From contig MGXL01000035.1 of the NCBI GenBank assembly GCA_001801365.1, positions 5,605 to 15,659 on the forward strand: a DNA stretch of 10,055 nt, read 5' to 3'. Positions 1 to 10,055 of this stretch are shown in pieces. The notes under the pieces are model-generated. The model had not been told where the DNA came from, searched no databases, and worked only from the letters and a program-made list of their open reading frames with translations. The stretch's first letter is position 1. Every line of letters begins with the position of its first letter. A program made the position numbers and the translations under genes. Source of the stretch: Gammaproteobacteria bacterium RBG_16_57_12 (GTDB taxonomy: Bacteria > Pseudomonadota > Gammaproteobacteria > RBG-16-57-12).

Positions 1-6037
<6,037 letters not shown>

Positions 6038-6150
6038 CAGGATACCTCTGCTATTTACCCAAAAATAATTCTGTGTTGAAACATCATGCTCCCCATCGGC
6101 AAGTCATGATATTCACTGCCGCCACCAGATCAATGGGGCGGACCAGCACG

Positions 6151-6178
6151 AAAAGGCCGACAGCACTAGCTGTCAGCC
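6151..6178 (-). terminator. Terminator-like hairpin upstream of rpoB, possible attenuator
   Basis: On the minus strand GGCTGACAGC (6169-6178) pairs with GCTGTCGGCC (6155-6164) across a TAGT loop. This is a 10-bp GC-rich stem with one G-U pair, which is tolerated only in the minus-strand RNA. TTTT follows at once (6151-6154) and then CGTGC, so the U-tract is short. It sits about 113 bases before the rpoB start codon, inside the operon, so any termination should be partial. A competing 5-bp hairpin (6172-6176 with 6181-6185) would break the terminator stem. A processing role is the alternative. Confidence 0.55.
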
Positions 6179-6282
6179 AACTGACTAACTGTTAACGCCC
6201 TTTAATAACAATAACCATCTAACCCGGATGGAGTACACCCTCAAAGGGAACATCAGTTACGCCATTCACTGCTGAAGTAAGA

Positions 6283-6341
6283 AATCTCTGATTTATTTAG
6301 AGATTCTGTGGCACCGGGATGTGCCGCCATCTTCGATGGCG
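6283..6341 (-). other. Two stem-loops in the middle of the rplL-rpoB spacer
   Basis: The first in transcription order is a perfect 7-bp stem at 6335-6341 and 6325-6331 with a three-base loop, or equivalently a 6-bp stem with a five-base loop. The second is a 7-bp stem, AATCTCT with AGAGATT (6299-6305 and 6283-6289), around a nine-base AT-rich loop. A weaker 5-bp pairing, 6310-6314 with 6321-6325, lies between them. No T-run follows either, so they are described as structure only. Confidence 0.4.
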
Positions 6342-6360
6342 ACAAGCCATTGAAAATGAA

Positions 6361-6424
6361 GGAAAGCGAAAACCACGTTTTTCGCTTTCCATACTCTGAT
6401 AATTCCCGGTTGGAATTGTCAGAG
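6361..6424 (-). other. Tandem long hairpins, candidate attenuator or RNase III site
   Basis: Two strong stem-loops sit three bases apart. The first (arms 6412-6424 and 6394-6406) is a 13-bp stem with one C-A mismatch in the minus-strand RNA and a five-base loop. The second (arms 6379-6390 and 6361-6372) is a perfect 12-bp stem, GGAAAGCGAAAA on one arm, with a six-base loop. After the second the minus strand reads TTCATTTTCA, a loosely T-rich tail. They begin about 75 bases after the rplL stop codon. Stacked end to end they would give more than 20 base pairs, enough for RNase III. The T-rich tail would also suit weak termination. Either reading fits the lower need for RNA polymerase than for ribosomal proteins; both are inference. 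Confidence 0.55.
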
Positions 6425-6438
6425 CTCCCCTAAGTTAT

Positions 6439-6480
6439 TTGCCTCCAAGGCAATACCGGATGAACATCCCTGTCCATCCG
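6439..6480 (-). other. Two hairpins just after rplL
   Basis: The first in transcription order lies only 19 bases after the rplL stop. CGGATGGACA (6471-6480) pairs with TGTTCATCCG (6457-6466) around a GGGA tetraloop of the stable GNRA class, with one G-U pair. The second is a 6-bp stem, TTGCCT with AGGCAA (6448-6453 and 6439-6444), with a three-base loop. No T-run follows. They may protect the 3' end of the rplJL message after processing in the spacer, which is inference. Confidence 0.45.
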
Positions 6481-6499
6481 CCGAAATTGCTTCCGGAGA

Positions 6500-6871
6500 T
6501 TACTTGATGTCGGCCTTGGCGCCGCCTTCTTCCAGCTGCTTCTTGAGTGCCGCCGCTTCATCTTTGGAAACGCCTTCCTTCACGGTTGCCGGCGCACTTT
6601 CCACCAAATCCTTGGCTTCCTTCAGGCCCAGACCGGTGATGGCACGCACCACCTTGATCGCGGATACCTTGTTGTCGCCAGCGGATGTGAGAATGACGTT
6701 GAACTCGGTCTTCTCTTCAGCGGCGGGAGCGGCGGCGGCAGCCGGAGCGGCCGCAACCGCAGCGGCAGCGGATACACCGAACTTCTTTTCCATTGCCTCG
6801 ATCAGGTCAACGACTTCCATAACGGTCATATTGGAAATGGTTTCCAGAATGTCTTCTTTAGATACAGCCAT
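6500..6871 (-). CDS. rplL: Ribosomal protein L7/L12
   Basis: This is bL12, the multicopy acidic stalk protein of the large ribosomal subunit that recruits and activates translation GTPases such as EF-Tu and EF-G. It has 123 residues, close to the usual length. Residues 1-33 form the dimerising domain that binds L10. A hinge of almost only alanine, with a few prolines, spans roughly 34-52. Residues 53-123 are the globular factor-binding domain, with the conserved run [15 protein letters not shown] at 80-94. The ATG at 6869-6871 follows GAGGAG by eight bases. It lies 64 bases after rplJ, with a hairpin between them. The gene is complete and typical. Confidence 0.99.
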   Translation of the reverse strand: MAVSKEDILETISNMTVMEVVDLIEAMEKKFGVSAAAAVAAAPAAAAAPAAEEKTEFNVILTSAGDNKVSAIKVVRAITGLGLKEAKDLVESAPATVKEGVSKDEAAALKKQLEEGGAKADIK

Positions 6872-6904
6872 GATAATTACTCCTCAATTTTCAAATCTCA
6901 CCTA

Positions 6905-6932
6905 TGACGTCCGGCGCTATGCCGGACCGTCA
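6905..6932 (-). other. Stem-loop between rplJ and rplL
   Basis: GTCCGGC (6921-6927) pairs with GCCGGAC (6909-6915) around a five-base loop. The stem extends by four pairs (TGAC with GTCA) past one bulged base. It starts only a few bases after the rplJ stop and is followed by an AT-rich stretch with no T-run, so it is not a normal terminator. It could support the much higher output of L12 than L10 by protecting or unlinking the rplL message; this is inference. Confidence 0.5.
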
Positions 6933-6935
6933 CCA

Positions 6936-7466
6936 TTAAGCGGCCTGTTGTTTTTGATCGCGAACCGCGGCGACCGTGCGTGTCAGCTTGGCATGTGGCT
7001 CGGCCAGGGTGCGGACAAACTTCTCGATCGGGGCCTTCATAACCGCCATCAGCAGGCTGATCGCCTGATCCTTGGTCGGCATTTTGGCCAGCCGTTCGAT
7101 GTCACCGGGCGCCAGCAGTTTGCCACTGACCGACACCAGTCTGACGATGAGTTTGTCATTACTCTTGGCGAAGTCGGAAATCACCCGGGCCGCGGCACCT
7201 GGATCCTCTTGCGAGAACGCCAGCACCAACGGTCCGGTCAACCCTTCCTGCATGCACTCGAAGGATGTTCCTTCCAGGGCACGGCGGGCCAGGGTATTCC
7301 TGACCACCCGCAGATAGACACCGGCATTGCGTGCATTCGCCCGCAACCGGGTCATATCGCCCACTGTCAACCCACGATACTCGGCCGCAACCGCTGAGTA
7401 GGCAGTGGCTGCCACCTCGGCAACTTCCGCCACGATTGCTTTCTTATCCTCTAACGTGAGAGCCAT
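6936..7466 (-). CDS. rplJ: Ribosomal protein L10
   Basis: This is uL10, the stalk base that anchors L7/L12 dimers to 23S rRNA. In complex with L12 it represses its own translation. It has 176 residues, slightly longer than the E. coli protein; the extra length is mostly in the carboxy-terminal tail. Family markers visible are YRGLTV at 30-35, the RNA-binding stretch [11 protein letters not shown] at 54-64 and GLTGPL at 75-80. The carboxy-terminal helix, roughly 140-176, binds L12 dimers. The ATG at 7464-7466 has an excellent AGGAGGT site seven bases upstream. The 244-base leader before it carries the L10 regulatory RNA, so feedback control is likely. Confidence 0.99.
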   Translation of the reverse strand: MALTLEDKKAIVAEVAEVAATAYSAVAAEYRGLTVGDMTRLRANARNAGVYLRVVRNTLARRALEGTSFECMQEGLTGPLVLAFSQEDPGAAARVISDFAKSNDKLIVRLVSVSGKLLAPGDIERLAKMPTKDQAISLLMAVMKAPIEKFVRTLAEPHAKLTRTVAAVRDQKQQAA

Positions 7467-7483
7467 GTATTACCTCCTAGCGT

Positions 7484-7665
7484 GACAGAGACCGGCAACC
7501 ACTCCCTGTGGTCGCAAGCCTGTCAACAGCTCATTACCCGGCATCCCCTCGCGGGGATACCACCTGTTTCGGTGAGCTTGATCAGGAATTCCTGTTTGGG
7601 CACACCATCTACGCAGGCCATCCATGCGGATGATTAGACGCTTGCACGCACCTGCGGTCTTTGAC
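7484..7665 (-). promoter_or_regulatory. L10 leader RNA, autoregulatory site for rplJL
   Basis: The minus strand carries conserved-looking L10-leader words: CAAAGACCGCAGGTG near 7650-7664 and GGCCTGCGTAGATGGTG near 7603-7619. Their cores CGCAGG (7651-7656) and CCTGCG (7612-7617) pair. A small hairpin lies inside (7619-7632). Further toward rplJ there is an 8-bp stem with a GCGA tetraloop (7541-7560). After it comes an 8-bp stem with a five-base loop (7495-7515), enclosed by GACAG/CTGTC (7484-7488 with 7520-7524), which ends just before the Shine-Dalgarno. In known systems the L10(L12)4 complex binds this leader and blocks translation of both genes. The match is from memory of the family, not a model search. 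Confidence 0.75.
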
Positions 7666-7710
7666 AGTCGTCGAGATCCCTCCACGACCCAAAGTCTGTT
7701 GGCCGCCCCC

Positions 7711-8406
7711 CTATTCTTCCAGGGAGGATTGATCGACCGCGATACCCGGCCCCATAGTACTGGAGATGGATATCTTCTTTATATACTGTCCTTTGGCCGT
7801 ACTGGGCTTGGCCTTCCTCAGGTCCGCCAGCAGGGCATACAGATTTTCGCGCAGGGACTTCGTCTCGAAGTTCACCTTGCCGATGGTGCAATGGATAATC
7901 CCGGCCTTGTCGGCGCGAAAACGCACCTGACCCGCCTTGGCGTTCCTGACCGCGCCGGCCACATCGGCGCTCACCGTACCCACCTTGGGGTTCGGCATCA
8001 GGCCGCGCGGACCGAGGATCTGTCCCAGCTGACCGACAATACGCATGGCATCGGGGCTGGCAATCACCAGATCAAAGTCCATGAAACCACCCTTGATCTT
8101 CTCGGCCAGATCTTCAAAACCGATCAGATCGGCACCGGCCTGTTTTGCCGCCTCGGCATTGGCGCCCTGGGCAAACACGGCGACGCGCACGCTCTTGCCG
8201 GTACCGTTGGGCAGCACGGTGGAACCGCGCACGACCTGGTCGGATTTGCGCGGATCGATGCCGAGATTGATGCTGACATCCACCGCCTCGATAAATTTCG
8301 CCGCCGGAATTTCCTTCAGGATTTTCAGCGCCTCATCGATCGGATATTGCCTAGTGCGATCGACCTTCGCCTGGATCAGTTTGGCGCGCTTGCTCAGATT
8401 CGTCAT
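7711..8406 (-). CDS. rplA: Ribosomal protein L1
   Basis: This is uL1, which forms the mobile L1 stalk at the ribosomal E site and represses its own operon by binding its mRNA. It has 231 residues, the usual bacterial length. The highly conserved signature [11 protein letters not shown] lies at 131-141, followed by VGTVSADV. The amino end [15 protein letters not shown] and the final [19 protein letters not shown] are also typical. The ATG at 8404-8406 lies three bases after the rplK stop, and its ribosome binding site (GGAGGGGG) is inside the end of rplK. The two genes are therefore probably translationally coupled, so an operator ahead of rplK would control both. Confidence 0.99.
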   Translation of the reverse strand: MTNLSKRAKLIQAKVDRTRQYPIDEALKILKEIPAAKFIEAVDVSINLGIDPRKSDQVVRGSTVLPNGTGKSVRVAVFAQGANAEAAKQAGADLIGFEDLAEKIKGGFMDFDLVIASPDAMRIVGQLGQILGPRGLMPNPKVGTVSADVAGAVRNAKAGQVRFRADKAGIIHCTIGKVNFETKSLRENLYALLADLRKAKPSTAKGQYIKKISISSTMGPGIAVDQSSLEE

Positions 8407-8409
8407 GGC

Positions 8410-8841
8410 TTATACCCCCTCCACATCAACACCCATGCTACGGGCGGTACCGGCTATGGTCCGTACCGCGGCATCCAGACTGGCGGCATTCAGATCCGGC
8501 ATCTTGACCTTGGCAATCTCTTCGAGTTGTGCGCGGTTGATTCTGCCGACCTTGTCGCGGTTGGGCACGGGACTGCCGCTGGCCAGACCGAGCGCCTTCT
8601 TCAACAGCACGGACGCCGGCGGGGTCTTGGTGATAAAGGTAAAGCTGCGATCGCTGTAGACGGTGATCACAACAGGAATCGGGAGCCCTTGCTCCAGATT
8701 CTGGGTTTGCGCATTAAATGCCTTGCAAAACTCCATGATGTTCACGCCGTGCTGACCCAGGGCCGGGCCTACGGGTGGACTTGGATTGGCCTTGCCGGCC
8801 GCTACTTGAAGTTTGATGTAGGCTTCGATTTTCTTCGCCAT
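8410..8841 (-). CDS. rplK: Ribosomal protein L11
   Basis: This is uL11, which binds the GTPase-associated region of 23S rRNA at the stalk base and is needed for RelA activation and for thiostrepton sensitivity. It has 143 residues, close to the usual length. The proline-rich amino-terminal domain carries [19 protein letters not shown] (22-40). The carboxy-terminal rRNA-binding domain follows, with [18 protein letters not shown] at the end. The ATG at 8839-8841 has an AGGAG site seven bases upstream. The 56-base gap after nusG holds a probable L1 operator. The gene is complete and typical. Confidence 0.99.
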   Translation of the reverse strand: MAKKIEAYIKLQVAAGKANPSPPVGPALGQHGVNIMEFCKAFNAQTQNLEQGLPIPVVITVYSDRSFTFITKTPPASVLLKKALGLASGSPVPNRDKVGRINRAQLEEIAKVKMPDLNAASLDAAVRTIAGTARSMGVDVEGV

Positions 8842-8856
8842 GATTTGCTCCTATAT

Positions 8857-8881
8857 GGGTACAATCGCCTTGCGGCTCCCC
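8857..8881 (-). promoter_or_regulatory. Candidate L1-binding translational operator of rplKA
   Basis: On the minus strand GGG near 8878-8881 can pair with CCC at 8857-8859. Between them sits a short GCC-GCAA-GGC hairpin (8867-8876) with a GNRA tetraloop, flanked by an unequal internal loop: one A on one side and GATTGTA on the other. This two-helix shape with an asymmetric loop is the known form of the L1 site in 23S rRNA and in the L11-operon leader of E. coli. It lies just before the rplK ribosome binding site, where bound L1 would block initiation. The assignment rests on position and shape and was not tested by a model search. Confidence 0.65.
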
Positions 8882-8897
8882 GTTAACACAAACACTA

Positions 8898-9431
8898 CTA
8901 GCCCTTCTCGATCTGGCTGAAGCCCAGCTCAACCGGCGTGGAGCGTCCAAAAATGGTCACCTCGACGCGCAGGCGGTTCTTTTCGTAGTCCACTTCTTCA
9001 ACCACACCATTGAAATCATTGAACGGGCCGTCGATGATGCGCACCAGTTCTCCAACCTCGAACAGCACCTTGGGCCGCGGCTTTTCCGCGCCCACTTCGA
9101 CACGGTGCAGTATCTCGTTGGCTTCCTTCTCGCTGATGGGCGCCGGACGCTCGCTGGTGCCGCCGATAAAACCCAGCACCTTGGGCACCTCTTTGACCAG
9201 ATGCCAGGTATCGTCGTTCATCTCCATCTGTACCAGCACATAGCCGGGAAAGAATTTCCGGTCACTCTTGCGTTGTTGTCCTTCGCGCATTTCCACTACT
9301 TCTTCAGTCGGCACCAGTATCTGGCCAAAGCTGTCCTGCATATCCGTACGCCTGATTCGCTCCTGCAAGGAGCGCTTTACCTGGTTTTCATAGCCCGAAT
9401 AGGCATGTACAACATACCAGCGCATCGTCAT
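8898..9431 (-). CDS. nusG: Transcription elongation/antitermination factor NusG
   Basis: NusG binds the RNA polymerase clamp, increases processivity and links polymerase either to ribosomal protein S10 or to Rho. It has 177 residues. The NGN domain covers about 1-120 and begins [20 protein letters not shown]. The motif [14 protein letters not shown] marks the polymerase-binding face. The KOW domain is at about 125-177, with [19 protein letters not shown] near its start. The ATG at 9429-9431 lies six bases after the secE stop, and its GGGGGGA ribosome binding site is in the secE end, so coupling with secE is likely. A second ATG two codons later (MTM) is possible but makes little difference. 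Adjacent secE-nusG is the standard bacterial arrangement. Confidence 0.99.
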   Translation of the reverse strand: MTMRWYVVHAYSGYENQVKRSLQERIRRTDMQDSFGQILVPTEEVVEMREGQQRKSDRKFFPGYVLVQMEMNDDTWHLVKEVPKVLGFIGGTSERPAPISEKEANEILHRVEVGAEKPRPKVLFEVGELVRIIDGPFNDFNGVVEEVDYEKNRLRVEVTIFGRSTPVELGFSQIEKG

Positions 9432-9437
9432 AATCGC

Positions 9438-9788
9438 TTATCCCCCCTGTCCGGTGAGCAATTTCACCGCCCACAACAGGAACATATCCAATATCCACAA
9501 AATAATGGCCACGACTATCACCATTGCCAGCACGATCAGGGTGGTCTGCACGGTTTCCTTGCGCGTCGGCCACACGACCTTGCGCAGCTCGGTGCGTGAC
9601 TCCTTAAAGAAATCCAGCGCCTGGCGACCCACTTCCGCCTGGGCGGCCACTGTCAGGGAGATGCCGGCAATCACCAGCATCCCCAGGACACGCATCCACA
9701 GCGGATAATCCGCAAAAATGTAGAACGCAACAATGCCGCCACCGAAGATCAGTGCCGATAATGTCAACTTGATTCTATCTGCCATCAT
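9438..9788 (-). CDS. secE: Preprotein translocase subunit SecE
   Basis: SecE is the small inner-membrane subunit that clamps the SecY channel. With a start at the ATG at 9786-9788 it has 116 residues. Three hydrophobic segments are visible at about 8-26, 30-49 and 84-111, the three-helix form found in gammaproteobacteria. The conserved amphipathic region and hinge read ELRKVVWPTRKETVQTT at 67-83, the family hallmark. The start is uncertain. Two ATG codons are adjacent (9786-9788 and 9783-9785), and a TTG at 9795-9797 is also in frame. There is only a weak GGGTTGGG-like ribosome binding site. The gene begins 27 bases after the tRNA-Trp 3' end and is probably translated from RNA released by tRNA processing. 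Confidence 0.95.
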   Translation of the reverse strand: MMADRIKLTLSALIFGGGIVAFYIFADYPLWMRVLGMLVIAGISLTVAAQAEVGRQALDFFKESRTELRKVVWPTRKETVQTTLIVLAMVIVVAIILWILDMFLLWAVKLLTGQGG

Positions 9789-9815
9789 GTCGCCCAACCC
9801 ATCACCCGGGAATCA

Positions 9816-9891
9816 TGGCAGGCCAGGAGGGAATCGAACCCCCAACCTGCGGTTTTGGAGACCGCCGCTCTGCCAATTGAGCTACTGGCCT
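9816..9891 (-). tRNA. tRNA-Trp (anticodon CCA)
   Basis: This is a complete 76-base tRNA. The acceptor stem AGGCCAG pairs with CTGGCCT and is followed by discriminator G and an encoded CCA end (9816-9818). The D arm is GCTC/GAGC around AATTGGCA. The anticodon stem GCGGT/ACCGC holds the loop CTCCAAA with anticodon CCA, which reads UGG tryptophan codons. The T arm is GGGGG-TTCGATT-CCCTC with one G-U pair. The G discriminator suits TrpRS. Its place between tuf and secE is the classic gammaproteobacterial (tufB) arrangement, and it is probably cut from a transcript shared with tuf or secE. Confidence 0.98.
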
Positions 9892-9913
9892 ACGTTCCTA
9901 TTAAAACAGGCAA

Positions 9914-9939
9914 GGGTCAAACACAGCCGTGTCTGACCC
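9914..9939 (-). terminator. Stem-loop after tuf, weak terminator or processing signal
   Basis: On the minus strand GGGTCAGACAC (9929-9939) pairs with GTGTTTGACCC (9914-9924) around a GGCT loop. The stem is 11 bp and continuous only because one pair is G-U, so it is more stable in the minus-strand RNA. The following bases read TTGCCTGTTTTAA, so the T-run is interrupted and delayed by about seven bases. It starts 22 bases after the tuf stop codon and ends 22 bases before tRNA-Trp. It could partly end the tuf transcript or shape tRNA 5' processing. Confidence 0.5.
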
Positions 9940-9961
9940 CGCTGTAAACTAACCTGCTGAA

Positions 9962-10055
9962 TCACTCAATAATCTTAGCCACGACGCCGGCGCCGACGGT
10001 ACGGCCGCCTTCGCGGATTGCAAAACGCAGCCCTTCTTCCATCGCGATCGGGGCG
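9962..10055 (-). CDS. tuf: Elongation factor Tu (C-terminal end, cut by window edge)
   Basis: Only the last 31 codons plus one base are present; the gene continues beyond the right edge. The translation contains [20 protein letters not shown] and ends [10 protein letters not shown] before a TGA stop (9962-9964). This is the diagnostic end of domain 3 of EF-Tu, the GTPase that brings aminoacyl-tRNA to the ribosome. Being followed by tRNA-Trp and secE, it is the copy usually called tufB where two copies exist. Whether a second copy exists cannot be seen here. Confidence 0.97.

Larger units (their letters stand above)
6038..6499 (-). promoter_or_regulatory. Structured 462-bp spacer between rplL and rpoB
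   Basis: There is no credible gene in this stretch. It is noticeably richer in A and T than the flanking genes and is dense in inverted repeats. In transcription order these lie at 6457-6480, 6439-6453, 6394-6424, 6361-6390, 6325-6341, 6283-6305 and 6155-6178. A long-range pairing joins 6091-6101 to 6117-6121 and 6133-6138. In E. coli the equivalent spacer is known to hold a partial attenuator and an RNase III site that lower rpoBC expression relative to the ribosomal genes. The position and structures here fit the same job. The specific roles are inferred. No strong sigma-70 promoter stands out in it, though an internal rpoB promoter cannot be ruled out. Confidence 0.7.

Noticed and set aside
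6202..6241. Possible internal rpoB promoters on the minus strand: an extended -10 TGTTATTAA at 6202-6210, and TTGAGG with a 17-base gap to TAGATG
   Set aside because: The first has no matching -35 and the second has a poor -10. Neither is strong enough to call without mapped transcription starts.
7521..7526. A perfect TTGACA -35 hexamer on the minus strand ahead of rplJ
   Set aside because: Nothing like TATAAT lies 16-18 bases downstream (the sequence there is AGTGGT), and the hexamer lies inside the leader stem. It is probably chance.
7583..7594. A 12-base perfect palindrome CAGGAATTCCTG in the rplJ leader
   Set aside because: It could be a protein-binding site, but in the RNA it folds too tightly to form a hairpin of note, and it sits inside the L10 leader with no other operator evidence.
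7470..7685. A 71-codon minus-strand frame inside the rplA-rplJ spacer
   Set aside because: It coincides with the L10 leader RNA, has no visible ribosome binding site that I trust, and its composition is that of structured RNA read as protein. A leader peptide is not excluded but unsupported.
7624..8886. A 420-codon plus-strand frame opposite rplA and rplK
   Set aside because: It overlaps two complete ribosomal protein genes on the other strand and the L1 operator. The translation looks like a codon-bias shadow with no family features.

Overview
This window is the conserved transcription/translation gene cluster tuf - tRNA-Trp - secE - nusG - rplK - rplA - rplJ - rplL - rpoB - rpoC. Every real gene lies on the minus strand, so transcription runs from the right edge to the left. 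The right end holds only the last 31 codons of EF-Tu. The left end cuts rpoC after about 622 codons. Gene order, the tRNA-Trp between tuf and secE, and near-textbook proteins point to a gammaproteobacterium. RpoB is about 1360 residues, longer than the E. coli protein, with extra residues in the lineage-variable region after the NFED motif. This looks more like Pseudomonas and other non-enteric groups than Enterobacteriaceae. Base composition is moderately GC-rich by eye. I cannot name a genus.

From right to left: the tuf 3' end (9962-10055); a 70-bp spacer with a stem-loop (9914-9939); tRNA-Trp with an encoded CCA (9816-9891); secE (9438-9788); nusG (8898-9431), six bases after secE; a 56-bp spacer with a probable L1 translational operator (8857-8881); rplK (8410-8841) and rplA (7711-8406), three bases apart; a 244-bp leader carrying an L10-type ribosomal-protein leader RNA; rplJ (6936-7466) and rplL (6500-6871), separated by a hairpin; a highly structured 462-bp spacer (6038-6499); rpoB (1955-6037); an 87-bp spacer with two stem-loops; and rpoC (1-1867), which starts at TTG.

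The genes form one information-processing unit. EF-Tu, tRNA-Trp and the ribosomal proteins L11, L1, L10 and L7/L12 serve translation. NusG couples RNA polymerase to the ribosome or Rho. SecE is part of the protein-export channel. RpoB and RpoC are the catalytic core of RNA polymerase. The noncoding segments carry the likely regulation: L1 feedback on rplKA, L10(L12)4 feedback on rplJL, and hairpins that could attenuate or process the message between rplL and rpoB.

This is a core housekeeping region. I found no mobile element, CRISPR array, phage gene, toxin system or unknown gene cassette. The points worth a second look are the structured spacers, the TTG start of rpoC and a small residue anomaly next to the RpoB active site. 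Long open frames on the plus strand are antisense shadows of the conserved genes.
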